Source: an uncultured Corynebacterium sp. (GTDB taxonomy: Bacteria; Actinomycetota; Actinomycetes; Mycobacteriales; Mycobacteriaceae). From it: 64,000 nucleotides of DNA. Under the pieces are notes generated by a model. It had not been told where the DNA came from and searched no databases. It saw only the letters and a program-made list of their open reading frames with translations. The stretch spans positions 248,001 through 312,000 of the forward strand of contig CALUCD010000002.1 of assembly GCA_943914465.1 (NCBI GenBank), in the 5' to 3' direction. Positions 35,017-43,457 of the stretch are shown piece by piece (position 1 is the stretch's first letter; the number at the start of each line of letters is the position of its first letter). Made by a program: the position numbers and the translations under genes.

Positions 35017-35051
35017 TCGTACGTTCGTAAGAGCATCATACGTTCGTACGA
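35017..35051. promoter_or_regulatory. Double TetR-type operator
   Basis: TACGTTCGTA occurs at 35020-35029 and 35039-35048, 19 bp apart. Each is a half-site pair TACG-CGTA, and GTCGTACG/CGTACGAC at the outside make the whole 35-nt segment a dyad. It lies between divergent tetR and the GAP gene. Confidence 0.75.
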
Positions 35052-35078
35052 CGACGAAGGTTAACGAAGGTTATTGCC

Positions 35079-35753
35079 ATGCATTCTCTACTTTCGCTCA
35101 TTGGTTTGGCCCTGCTCGATAGCCTGAGCATCGGCACCCTTGTCATCCCTTTGGCACTCATCCTGGTGTGGCGCTCTGTTCACGTGCCCGCGCTCACCGC
35201 GTACCTCGTCACTATCGCCGGGGTCTATTTCGCTCTCGGAGTTGCCATGCTCCTTGGGTTCACCGGCCTTAGTTCTTACCTAGAACGAGTCACCGACACC
35301 CCCGTCTTCCCGTGGATCACGCTGGCGCTCGGAGCGGTACTGGCCATTTTCGGGATCTTCTCCCCCAACCCAGTCAAGCCTGCACCAGGCGAGCTACCAA
35401 AGCAGCTGAGCAAACCCTTTCGAACCAGCCTGCCCAGGATGATCATCTTGGGCTTGGGCGCTTCTTTAACAGAGGCGGCCACAATGCTGCCTTATATCGC
35501 AGCGATGGGAATCATCAGTGACTGGGATATACCGATGGCAGGGAAAGTGGTTGCCATCGGTAGTTACTGCGGCGTCATGATCGCGCCGACCGTGGTTCTC
35601 GCCTCCATTGCCCTCGTGGCGGGACCGAAGTTCTTCCCGCGCCTCGAGAAAGCGATCCCCCGCCTGCAGTATGAAGCCAAGGTGACTCTGTTGTGGATCG
35701 CGGCCATTGTCGGCGTCTACATGGTCATCTACAGCCTGGGCGCGCTCCGATAA
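35079..35753 (+). CDS. GAP-family (sulfolipid-addressing-like) membrane protein
   Basis: 224 residues with six hydrophobic segments. LLSLIGLALLDSLSIGTLVIP at the N-terminus and the second-half repeat MIILGLGASLTEAATMLPYI are the symmetric motifs of the GAP/SfLAP family (relatives of LysE-type exporters; mycobacterial GAP and Sap proteins help move cell-wall glycolipids). The substrate here is unknown. It is controlled from the divergent region with the TetR gene. The ribosome site is weak (AACGAAGG about 8 nt upstream). It converges on glf with a 3-nt gap. Confidence 0.78.
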   Translation: MHSLLSLIGLALLDSLSIGTLVIPLALILVWRSVHVPALTAYLVTIAGVYFALGVAMLLGFTGLSSYLERVTDTPVFPWITLALGAVLAIFGIFSPNPVKPAPGELPKQLSKPFRTSLPRMIILGLGASLTEAATMLPYIAAMGIISDWDIPMAGKVVAIGSYCGVMIAPTVVLASIALVAGPKFFPRLEKAIPRLQYEAKVTLLWIAAIVGVYMVIYSLGALR

Positions 35754-35756
35754 CTG

Positions 35757-36947
35757 CTAATGCCCGCGGGCCTGGTTGATCGGCTCGCCAGATTCGAAAT
35801 ACGGCCGCAGGTGGTTGTCAAAGAGGGACAGCGCCGCACCGATCGCCATGTGCATGTCCAGGTACTGGTAGGTGCCCAGCCGCCCGCCGAAAAGCACCTT
35901 ATTGTTGCGCGATTCTTCGGCGGCGAGTTCGCGGTATTTCAGCAGCTTCTCGCGGTCTTCGGGGGTGTTGATGGGGTAGTAGACCTCGTCATTGTCCTCA
36001 GCGAAGCGGGAGTACTCCTTGACAATGACGGTGCGGTCTTCGGGGTAGTCAGCGCGCTCGGGGTGGAAGTGGCGGAACTCGTGGATGCGGGTGTAGGGCA
36101 CGTCCGCGTCGTTGTAGTTCATCACTGAGGTGCCCTGGAAGTCACCGGTGTCTAACACCTCGAGCTCGAAGTCGAGGGTGCGCCAGCCGAGGCGGCCTTC
36201 GGCGTAGTCGAAGTACCTGTCTACCGGCCCGGTGTAGACCACGGGGGCATCGGGGGATTCTGCGCGGACGTCGTCGCGGATGTCGAACCAGTCGGTGTTC
36301 ACGCGGACGTCGATAAGCTGGTGCTCTGCCATCTTCTCAAGCCACGCGGCGTAGCCGTCAACTGGGAGCCCTTCGTACTTGTCGTTGAAGTAGCGGTTGT
36401 TGAAGGTGTAGCGCACCGGCAGGCGGGAGATGATCTCGGGCGGCAGGTCCGTTGGGTCGGTTTGCCACTGTTTGGCGGTGTAGTGCTTGACAAAGGCGTC
36501 GTAAAGCGGTTTGCCAATGAGCGCGATGCCGCGCTCTTCCAGGTTCGTGGCCTCTGCGGGGTCTTTGCCTTCGCGCTGCTCCTCGATGAGCGCCTTCGCC
36601 TCGTCGGGGGTGTAGTAGCGGCCGAAGAACTGGTTGATCAGGCCGAGGCCCATTGGGAATTGGTAGGCCGTGCCGTCATGCATAGCGAACACGCGGTGCT
36701 GGTAGTCGGTGAACTCGGTGAACCGGTTGACGTATTCCCACACCCGGTCGTTCGAGGTGTGAAACAGGTGGGCGCCGTATTTGTGCACCTCAATGCCGGT
36801 TTCTGGTTCTTTCTCGCTGTATGCGTTGCCGCCGATGTGGTCGCGCTTTTCCACCACGAGTACGCGTTTGCCCAGCTCGCTTGCCGCTTGTTCGGCGACG
36901 GTGAGCCCGAAGAACCCAGATCCAACAACAATGAGGTCGTATTCCAT
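35757..36947 (-). CDS. glf: UDP-galactopyranose mutase
   Basis: 396 residues, a flavoenzyme that interconverts UDP-Galp and UDP-Galf to supply GlfT2. It has the N-terminal FAD-binding VVGSGFFGLTVAEQAA, EKRDHIGGNAYSE, HKYGAHLFHTSN, NNRYFNDKYEGLPVDGY and a C-terminal GRLGTYQYLDMHMAIGAAL, the full set of UGM motifs. Length is standard. glf is normally adjacent to glfT2 in Corynebacteriales; here 8.5 kb of accessory genes separate them, so it must have its own promoter in the 170-nt region shared with the amidase gene. Confidence 0.96.
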   Translation of the reverse strand: MEYDLIVVGSGFFGLTVAEQAASELGKRVLVVEKRDHIGGNAYSEKEPETGIEVHKYGAHLFHTSNDRVWEYVNRFTEFTDYQHRVFAMHDGTAYQFPMGLGLINQFFGRYYTPDEAKALIEEQREGKDPAEATNLEERGIALIGKPLYDAFVKHYTAKQWQTDPTDLPPEIISRLPVRYTFNNRYFNDKYEGLPVDGYAAWLEKMAEHQLIDVRVNTDWFDIRDDVRAESPDAPVVYTGPVDRYFDYAEGRLGWRTLDFELEVLDTGDFQGTSVMNYNDADVPYTRIHEFRHFHPERADYPEDRTVIVKEYSRFAEDNDEVYYPINTPEDREKLLKYRELAAEESRNNKVLFGGRLGTYQYLDMHMAIGAALSLFDNHLRPYFESGEPINQARGH

Positions 36948-37037
36948 GGGGAGTATCTTCCCACATCGACGGCCGCAGGTCCGGCGTATGCGCGCGGCTG
37001 CAGGGATGCGGGAAAATATTTCGACGACACGCGAAGT

Positions 37038-37049
37038 GTAAACGTTTAC
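37038..37049. promoter_or_regulatory. GTAAACGTTTAC palindrome between glf and the amidase gene
   Basis: A perfect 12-bp palindrome of LacI/GalR-operator type (central CG, AAACGTTT core), about 90 bp upstream of glf and 69 bp upstream of the amidase. No LacI-type gene is in the window. Confidence 0.5.
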
Positions 37050-37117
37050 TTGAGGTTCGGACTACGCTAAAGTGCTCACTGATTAAAACGTTTCACACAT
37101 GTCACAGGAGCATCATC

Positions 37118-39010
37118 GTGCAACAACGCCGAACACTCAACAGAACCTCAGTGAGGCCACATCCAGGCCGCACCGCAATCCTGGCCATTATTATCTCCGT
37201 CGCCGTCGTCGCCGCTGCTATGTTCGCCGGCAACCGCGTGTTGCAGGTGCAGTCCATCGCCCCCGCAAACATTGACGTCTACACCGACACCGACTCCTTC
37301 GCCGAAGGCGCCGACGTCACCATTGATGACGCCGCAGTGCGCACCCAAGGCGGTGACGAGGACGACGGGCACCGCGTGGTCAAGGAATTCACGCGCGACC
37401 GCCAGTTCTCCATGTTTGCACTGACCTGGACCGGCGAGCGCGACATCGTCGCTTACGTGCGCTCGCAGCTTCACGACGGCACCTGGTCCCCCTGGTACCT
37501 CATGGACCACGCCGACTCCCACGACGGCGCCACCCGCTACGGCACCGAACCCATTTACGTCGAACCAACCACCCGCGTCCAGGTCTCCACAGGCAACGTC
37601 GACCTACTCGAAGACGGCCGCGAAACCTCCGACGCCCCCACCACCGCCCGCGACCTTGAGGCTGTATTCATCGACGGCGGCAGCGGCACCGTCGACGGTG
37701 ACATTGAGCAGGTCGCCGACTCCTACACCTACGCCATGCCGAAGGTGATCACCCGCGCACAGTGGGGCGCCGGGGCAAGCAGCAACCCCACCTACACCGA
37801 GCCGGTCACCTCTGCCACCATCCACCACACCGCCGGGTCCAACAACTACAGCGAAGCTGAAGCGCCCGGGGTCGTTCGCGGCATCTGGAGCTACCACGCC
37901 AAAACCCTCGGCTGGGGCGACGTGGGCTACAACGCCATGGTGGATAAATACGGCAACATCTACGAAGGACGCGCCGGCGGCCTCGACCGCGCAGTGCAAG
38001 GCGCGCACGTCGGCGGCTTCAACCAAAACACCTGGGGCGTCTCCGTACTGGGCAACTATCAGGCGGCGCAGCCGAGCACCAAAGCAGTCGCCGCATTAGG
38101 CGAGCTCATCGGCTGGAAAGCAGCCGTGGCAGGCTTCGACCCGACCGGCTCTGACTACCACCGTGCAGAATTCGCCTTCAAGGGTTCGCGCTACGCCCAA
38201 GGCCAAGGCGCGACCTTCCCCAACATCAACGCCCACCGGGACTTCCACTACAACGAATGCCCCGGCGACAACCTCTACGCCCGCATGGATGACATCCGCC
38301 GCGCCGCAAAGGTCAAGTACGACGCGTTGAAGACCACGCACACCATCGCTGACCCAACCCGGCCAAACCCGGGCGAAAACACCAATGCGCCCGAATCCGG
38401 CACCAACGACAGCGTGGACAACCCCGATGGCTCAACCACCACCGTGACCCACCCCGACACGCAGCAGGCACCAACCTCCTCACTCGGGACCTCCCTGTCC
38501 GGCCTGTTGTCCGAGGAAGCGTCTGCCGTAGTCGCCGCAGCTGGCACCGTCGCCGGGTTGCTGCTGGTCTACGCCTACCAGCACGGCATGCTCACCCACG
38601 CCGTCGAAAACGTCGCCGGTGTTGAGCTGCTCTCCGGGCTGACCGTCAAAGACATCGCCCCCTACGTAGGCCCCGTACTCCAATTCATTGGCGGCAACGA
38701 AGTCGCAGACGTGTGGTACACACTCGAGCCCTCACTCGGTACGACTAGCGGCGCGATCGCTGGCGTCGGCGGTAGCGAAATCGCCTTCTACTCCGGCGGC
38801 CTCGGAGTCCGCGACCAAGCCGGCACGATCTTCGAGCTTAAAGACAAGATCGCCGACGCCTGGCTGCAGCAAGGCCTCGACGCCGGCCCACTCGGCCTGC
38901 CAATCTCGGTGGAACGCACAACCCCGAGCGATGAGGTCCGCATGGACTTCCAGGGCGGCGCAATCGTCTACAACCCGGCCACCAACACGGTGAACATCAT
39001 CACCAACTAG
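37118..39010 (+). CDS. PGRP/amidase_2-domain N-acetylmuramoyl-L-alanine amidase, cell-wall anchored (Rv3811-like)
   Basis: 630 residues. One N-terminal membrane segment (19-38), a beta-rich region (about 85-155), then a peptidoglycan-recognition amidase domain (about 208-390) with zinc ligands His236 or 237 (TIHHTAG), His373 (NAHRDF) and Cys381 (ECPGD). A flexible Pro/Thr/Asp linker (about 405-465) leads to a hydrophobic segment and one LGFP-type unit near the C-terminus (DAGPLGLPISVERTT, MDFQGGAIVY). It probably cleaves the stem peptide from muramic acid at the wall. GTG 37118 with AGGAG upstream. Its TAG shares the CTAG with the glpK stop. Orientation next to glf matches Rv3809c/Rv3811. Confidence 0.87.
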   Translation: MQQRRTLNRTSVRPHPGRTAILAIIISVAVVAAAMFAGNRVLQVQSIAPANIDVYTDTDSFAEGADVTIDDAAVRTQGGDEDDGHRVVKEFTRDRQFSMFALTWTGERDIVAYVRSQLHDGTWSPWYLMDHADSHDGATRYGTEPIYVEPTTRVQVSTGNVDLLEDGRETSDAPTTARDLEAVFIDGGSGTVDGDIEQVADSYTYAMPKVITRAQWGAGASSNPTYTEPVTSATIHHTAGSNNYSEAEAPGVVRGIWSYHAKTLGWGDVGYNAMVDKYGNIYEGRAGGLDRAVQGAHVGGFNQNTWGVSVLGNYQAAQPSTKAVAALGELIGWKAAVAGFDPTGSDYHRAEFAFKGSRYAQGQGATFPNINAHRDFHYNECPGDNLYARMDDIRRAAKVKYDALKTTHTIADPTRPNPGENTNAPESGTNDSVDNPDGSTTTVTHPDTQQAPTSSLGTSLSGLLSEEASAVVAAAGTVAGLLLVYAYQHGMLTHAVENVAGVELLSGLTVKDIAPYVGPVLQFIGGNEVADVWYTLEPSLGTTSGAIAGVGGSEIAFYSGGLGVRDQAGTIFELKDKIADAWLQQGLDAGPLGLPISVERTTPSDEVRMDFQGGAIVYNPATNTVNIITN

Positions 39011-40470
39011 GCCTGGTCATAGGAGCGGGCGACCGCATCCTCCCACCGCGCAATGAGCCGGTCCCGCTCGGGGCCGGCCATTGTGTTTGTAAAGGTGGTG
39101 GTCTCACCCAACGGCAACGGCGCGTTAATCAGCGACGCCCCAATGCCAGCTGCCGACGCCGCCCCCATCACCGTCGTCTCGATGTTGCCCGGGCGCACCA
39201 CGCTGATACCCAAAATGTCCGCCTGCATCTGCATGAGCAGATCATTGTCCGTCATCCCGCCGTCAACTTTGAGCTGGTGCGGGTCGCCGCCCATCGCGCG
39301 CACCACCTCGAGCGTTTGCATGCACGTCGCTTCCAGCGCCGCACGAGCAATATGCCGCTTATCGACGAACCTGGTCAACCCCGCAATAATCCCCCGCGCA
39401 TCCGCCCTCCACCGCGGCGCGAACAGGCCCGAAAACGCAGGCACAATCGTCACCCCACCCGAATCAGGCACCTGAGCCGCAAGCGTTTCAGACTCAGCAG
39501 CAGTAGCAAGAATGCCGAGCTGGTCACGCAACCATTGGATAAGCGAGCCACCCACCGCCACCGAACCCTCCTGGGCATACACTGGCGGCTCCCCTTCCTG
39601 CTGATAGGCAACAGTGGTGAGCATCCCTGTCTCTGAATGCACCGGCGTCGTTCCCGTATTCAAAAGCATGAACAGGCCAGTGCCGTAGGTCATCTTCGCA
39701 TCGTTGGCGTGCAGACAGTTCTGCCCGAACAATGCAGCCTGCTGGTCACCCAGCACGCCCGTAATTGGCACCCCACCCAACGGCCCCCGGCTGCGCACCT
39801 TGCCGAAGTGCCCGATAGAAGGCTTGATCTCCGGCAGGATTTGGTGGGGGACCCGAAGCTCCTCGCATAGATCCTCATCCCACTGCAGTGTTTGCAGATC
39901 CATGAGCAACGTGCGGCTCGCGTTTGTGACGTCAGTCAAGTGCAGCGAGTTCTTCGCGTCCCGCGAACCGCCGGTGAGGTTCCACATCAGCCAGGTATCA
40001 ATCGTGCCCGCCAGCAGCTCACCCCGCTCGGCGCGCTGGCGGGCATCAGCGACATGATCCAGAATCCACGCCCACTTCGGCGCTGCAGGATATGAGTTAT
40101 GCAGCAGGCCAGTTTTGCGCAGGTACTTCCCCTGGTCAGTGTCCTCCGGATTCGTTCGCGTGTCCTGCCACACGATCGCGTTATAAATCGGCTTGCCCGT
40201 GTCCTTTTCCCAGATCACAGCAGTTTCACGCTGGTTGGTAATCCCCAGCGCCGCGATATCCTCATCCGCGATATCTTTATCGGCCAGCGCCTCCACGATC
40301 GCCCGGCGGGTATTGCGCCAAATCTCGACCGGGTCATGCTCAACCCAGCCCTGTTTGGGCATATGTTGCCGGTGCTCGTACTGGGCCTGGGAGACCACGC
40401 GGCCCTCCTGGTCAGCAATGACCACCCTCGTTGAGGTCGTCCCCTGATCAATCGCGGCAATATACGACAT
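39007..40470 (-). CDS. glpK: Glycerol kinase
   Basis: 487 residues, FGGY-family kinase that phosphorylates glycerol to sn-glycerol-3-phosphate. The N-terminus AAIDQGTTSTRVVIAD is the phosphate-1 ATP motif. Further: WQDTRT, GVLGDQQAALFGQ, KMTYGTGLFML, YAQEGSVAVGG and KVDGGMTDNDLLMQMQ. Length is slightly short of the usual 500. It converges on the amidase gene with a 4-nt overlap of stop codons (CTAG). Upstream lies the complete repeat copy C. G3P produced here and imported by the Ugp system at the right edge of the window feed the same pool. Confidence 0.95.
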   Translation of the reverse strand: MSYIAAIDQGTTSTRVVIADQEGRVVSQAQYEHRQHMPKQGWVEHDPVEIWRNTRRAIVEALADKDIADEDIAALGITNQRETAVIWEKDTGKPIYNAIVWQDTRTNPEDTDQGKYLRKTGLLHNSYPAAPKWAWILDHVADARQRAERGELLAGTIDTWLMWNLTGGSRDAKNSLHLTDVTNASRTLLMDLQTLQWDEDLCEELRVPHQILPEIKPSIGHFGKVRSRGPLGGVPITGVLGDQQAALFGQNCLHANDAKMTYGTGLFMLLNTGTTPVHSETGMLTTVAYQQEGEPPVYAQEGSVAVGGSLIQWLRDQLGILATAAESETLAAQVPDSGGVTIVPAFSGLFAPRWRADARGIIAGLTRFVDKRHIARAALEATCMQTLEVVRAMGGDPHQLKVDGGMTDNDLLMQMQADILGISVVRPGNIETTVMGAASAAGIGASLINAPLPLGETTTFTNTMAGPERDRLIARWEDAVARSYDQA

Positions 40471-40848
40471 AGGGCGATTGTAGGGGTGAGGCTTACCGAT
40501 CCTGGACTAGTGGTGAGTCCGAGGCGCTAGCCCAGGATGCATTCCGTCGCGAAGTCGGCGACTGCGACCAGGCAGTTTAGAACCACAATCTCATCCTGGG
40601 CTAGTGGCAATGCGAGGCTGCTAGCCCAGGATGGACGGCAGGCCCACAGGTCTATCCAAACTCGACGCACGAACCACCCTGCACGAAACGCGCTGCGCAA
40701 CACACAACGCACGGCGGGAGCTATCCACAGATCGGCAGACTTAAACCACTTTGCCGTGAGTTATCCACATCGCCGGAGCAACATATATTTCGTTTTTTGC
40801 CGGTTTGCGCCAGAATATTGAGAAGCAAACGAAACTCAAGGGGGACGA
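40471..40848. other. Intergenic region glpK / DUF559 gene
   Basis: This 378-nt divergent region contains composite repeat copy C (40499-40632). Downstream are two TATCCACA words (40723-40730; TTATCCACA at 40762-40770) and an AT-rich promoter-like stretch near 40785-40800. The ribosome site AAGGGGG lies before ATG 40849. No further gene is visible. Confidence 0.6.
40499..40632. repeat. Complete composite inverted-repeat element, copy C
   Basis: Two hairpins of 40 nt (40499-40538 and 40593-40632), each with 12-nt arms (ATCCTGGRCTAG / CTAGCCCAGGAT) and a 16-nt loop, separated by exactly 54 nt. The first left arm has one mismatch (GGACTAG), the second hairpin is perfect. The element lies 28 nt upstream of the glpK start. 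Confidence 0.85.
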
Positions 40849-41736
40849 ATGGCAGCAGACGCGACACTCGAGACGCCGAACCAACGCAGGCGTCAGGAAG
40901 AAGCAGCCCTGATCATGCGGGTGGCGGCCGGTACGAAAACCGCAGTGGTCACCGGACCTGCTGGGATTCGCTGGCAGGGACTTGCAACCCTGAACTGGGT
41001 GGAAAAAGTCGATCTACTTCTGCCCGGCACATCAAAGTCCTGGTGCACCAGCGCACGATACGATGATCGGCTCTACCACGGCGCAGCGCTCAAACCGGGC
41101 CAGTATCACACACTGAACGGGATTCGTGTCGCTAGCCTCATCCAGTGCTTTTTTGATAGCTACCGCTACCACGGCAGGTTGGAAGCCCTGGTCCAGATTG
41201 AATCTGCGCGGTGGCGGTGGCCTGAGCTGACCGCCGATAACCTGCTCGAACGCTCAAGCCACCTCAGCAGAGCAGCGGGGATTCGCTCGTTTGAGCAGCT
41301 CATTCGCTATTCGACGCACACGTCACAAAGTCCACTCGAAACGCTCACACGAGATGCGCTGCTGACAGCTCTGGCCCATGGGAAACTTGATCGTGTCGAG
41401 TCGGTTGACTACCAGGTGGGTTTCCAGATTCATGCCTGGGATGGCTCGCCCACCCTCGCCGTTGTAGATCTGCTGATCAATGGATTCCTTGCGGTCGAAG
41501 CCGACGGGGACATCAAAACCGATGGCACATTTGGTGATCCGGACATGGTGACGCAGAACGAGCGGCGCCGTGAGAAGGAATTGCAGAATCTGGGTCTGGT
41601 TGTGTTGCGCGTGAGCTGGACGAGTGTGAGCCGAGGCCAGTTCATCAACCAGCTCGATCATCTGCTTGCTACCTACCCTCGACCAACCGTGCCGCCCCGC
41701 CGAACGCGAATGGTTCCGCCACCCAGTGCGGCGTGA
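40849..41736 (+). CDS. DUF559/restriction-endonuclease-like protein
   Basis: 295 residues. The C-terminal 130 residues resemble the PD-(D/E)xK fold of DUF559 proteins: AVVDLLINGFLAVEADGDI, a following acidic residue and ERRREKELQNLGLVVLRVSW. The N-terminal part (about 25-140) resembles AbiEi-like regulators found in similar actinobacterial proteins (VKQG-type LLLPGTSKSWCTSAR, IRVASLIQCFFDSYRYHG). Nuclease activity and any toxin-antitoxin or repair role are unproven. AAGGGGG precedes the ATG. It is monocistronic and converges directly on the HAD gene (stop at 41736/41737). Confidence 0.7.
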   Translation: MAADATLETPNQRRRQEEAALIMRVAAGTKTAVVTGPAGIRWQGLATLNWVEKVDLLLPGTSKSWCTSARYDDRLYHGAALKPGQYHTLNGIRVASLIQCFFDSYRYHGRLEALVQIESARWRWPELTADNLLERSSHLSRAAGIRSFEQLIRYSTHTSQSPLETLTRDALLTALAHGKLDRVESVDYQVGFQIHAWDGSPTLAVVDLLINGFLAVEADGDIKTDGTFGDPDMVTQNERRREKELQNLGLVVLRVSWTSVSRGQFINQLDHLLATYPRPTVPPRRTRMVPPPSAA

Positions 41737-42564
41737 CTAAAACCAGTGCTCAAGCACAACCGCCACCCCGTCTTCGGCGTTGGAGGCGGTGACGTGGTCT
41801 GCGGCGTCAAGCACAACCGGTGCCGCGTTGGCCATGGCCACGCCCATCCCGGACCACGCGAGCATCTCCAGGTCATTGGGCATGTCACCGAATGCGATCA
41901 CGTCGCGTGCTTCAACGCCGTAGTGCGCTGCAAGCACGGATACCCCGGTTGCCTTGTTCACCCCGGGGTGGGAAAACTCGATGAGCCCTTCGTTCATGGA
42001 GTAGGTCACGTGTGCGTCGGCAGGATCTACCACGGGCGCGATGAGCTCGAACATGTCAGCCGATGTCATAGACGGGCACCTGATGAGCAGCTTCGCAGCC
42101 GGAACTGCGATGAGCTCCTCCACCGTCACCACAGCGTATGCGGAGTCCCAGGCATCGGGGTTGTAGTCGCGGGTAACTAAGAAGCACTCTTCTTCCGGGG
42201 TGAGCGCGCTGGATCCGACGCGTTCCACGCTGTACCCGTGCGCCACATCGGCAAACAGGGGCTCAACCGCGGCAACGACGTCGCCCATAGCCTCAGGGGT
42301 GAGCTCGAAGGCGCGCAGGACGGTGTCGGTCCCCGGCTCGTAGACCACCGCGCCGTTCGCGCACACGCAAATCGGTGAAAACGGCAGCTGGTCGAGCACC
42401 GGCAGCAACCACCGGTGGGGCCGGCCGGTGGCCAGTCCGAATTGCGCCCCGCTGCGCACGGCGCGGCCAACAACGTCGCGCAGGCGCGGGGTCACGCGTC
42501 CGTGTGGGTTCAAAAACGTGCCATCAATGTCGCTGATGATGAGTTTCGGGGCCGTGGTGTTCAT
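41737..42564 (-). CDS. HAD-superfamily Cof-type phosphatase (Rv3813c-like)
   Basis: 275 residues. Motif I is ISDIDGTFLN (nucleophile and general-acid Asp), then LATGRPHRWL, and motif IV is IAFGDMPNDLEML; the large C2B-type cap places it in the Cof/IIB class. Substrate unknown, probably a small sugar or nucleotide phosphate. The start overlaps the acyltransferase stop by 4 nt, and serS overlaps likewise, so serS-plsC-HAD are one operon. The order resembles Rv3813c-Rv3814c near glf in M. tuberculosis, as I recall it. Confidence 0.88.
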   Translation of the reverse strand: MNTTAPKLIISDIDGTFLNPHGRVTPRLRDVVGRAVRSGAQFGLATGRPHRWLLPVLDQLPFSPICVCANGAVVYEPGTDTVLRAFELTPEAMGDVVAAVEPLFADVAHGYSVERVGSSALTPEEECFLVTRDYNPDAWDSAYAVVTVEELIAVPAAKLLIRCPSMTSADMFELIAPVVDPADAHVTYSMNEGLIEFSHPGVNKATGVSVLAAHYGVEARDVIAFGDMPNDLEMLAWSGMGVAMANAAPVVLDAADHVTASNAEDGVAVVLEHWF

Positions 42565-43457
42565 CCACGTCCCTTCGCCCTTAACCGTGCGCGCCGTTGC
42601 TGTTTCGCTTCCTTTTTCGCCGCGCGTGCTTCTTTTTTCGCTGCCCGCGCTTCGCGCTCACGGCGGTAGATCTCGTCGGCTTCGGCCAGCGTGGGGGCGG
42701 AACCACCGAGGGATGCTGGCATCCAGGAGGCGCCGGCTGGGGGGTGGGTGAGGGCTGTGTATTGGTCACGTGATGCGTCGAGAAGCAACTGCATCTCGTG
42801 TTTGAGTGCTTCCGTGTCGCGTTCCGCGTCGCCGCTGATCGTGATGGGGTTGCCGTAGCGGATGATCACCGGGACGTTGCGGAAACGCTTCGGCAGGTCT
42901 TTGGTCCAGATGCGTTGCGATCCCCAGATCACACACGGCACAAGTGGCGCACCTGCGGTGTATGCGATGCGGGCGGCGCCGGTTTTGAATTGCGCGAGTT
43001 CAAACGAGCGGGAGATGGTCGCCTCTGGGAAGATACCGACAATCCGGCCTTGCTCCAGCTCGGCTACGGCAGCATCGATTGAGGACGCCCCTGCGGCCCG
43101 GTTGACGGGCACGTGCCCCATCGAGCGCAGCAGGCTACCCAGCACCGGCACGTCGAAGACGCTTTTCTTCGCCATGAAGCGCACGAGCCGGGTGCCGCGC
43201 AGATGCGGGCCCACCCCGACCAGGATGAAGTCGTAGTACCCGGTGTGGTTTGCAGCAATGAGTGCCCCACCGGTTGCCGGGATGTGTTCGGCGCCATATA
43301 CGGTGACGTCAATCTTGGAAGCGCGAAGGAGACGACGCGCCAAACGCACGACGAACTGGTAGCCGCGTTCCTGTGGCTCCGTCGGATGGTCCGCCACAGG
43401 CTCGAATGACGCTAGCACCCGGGCACCCCTGAGCTTGGTCATCTCCGGCTCTGTCAC
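42561..43457 (-). CDS. 1-acylglycerol-3-phosphate O-acyltransferase family (PlsC-like)
   Basis: 298 residues. Catalytic HxxxxD is ANHTGYYDFIL, followed by VPVNRAAGAS, the substrate block IFPEATISRS and VPCVIWGSQRIW. The C-terminal 40 residues are highly basic and repetitive (EAR-AAKKEAR-AAKKEA), probably a membrane or nucleic-acid-contact tail. It transfers an acyl chain to a lysophospholipid or related acceptor in the membrane. It overlaps serS upstream and the HAD gene downstream by 4 nt each, indicating coupled translation. Confidence 0.87.
   Translation of the reverse strand: MTEPEMTKLRGARVLASFEPVADHPTEPQERGYQFVVRLARRLLRASKIDVTVYGAEHIPATGGALIAANHTGYYDFILVGVGPHLRGTRLVRFMAKKSVFDVPVLGSLLRSMGHVPVNRAAGASSIDAAVAELEQGRIVGIFPEATISRSFELAQFKTGAARIAYTAGAPLVPCVIWGSQRIWTKDLPKRFRNVPVIIRYGNPITISGDAERDTEALKHEMQLLLDASRDQYTALTHPPAGASWMPASLGGSAPTLAEADEIYRREREARAAKKEARAAKKEAKQQRRARLRAKGRG

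Noticed and set aside
40723..40770. Two DnaA-box-like words (TATCCACA, TTATCCACA)
   Set aside because: Only two words 39 bp apart, with no AT-rich unwinding region, no dnaA/dnaN nearby; TTATCCACA also occurs inside the DUF3054 gene. Not an origin on this evidence.
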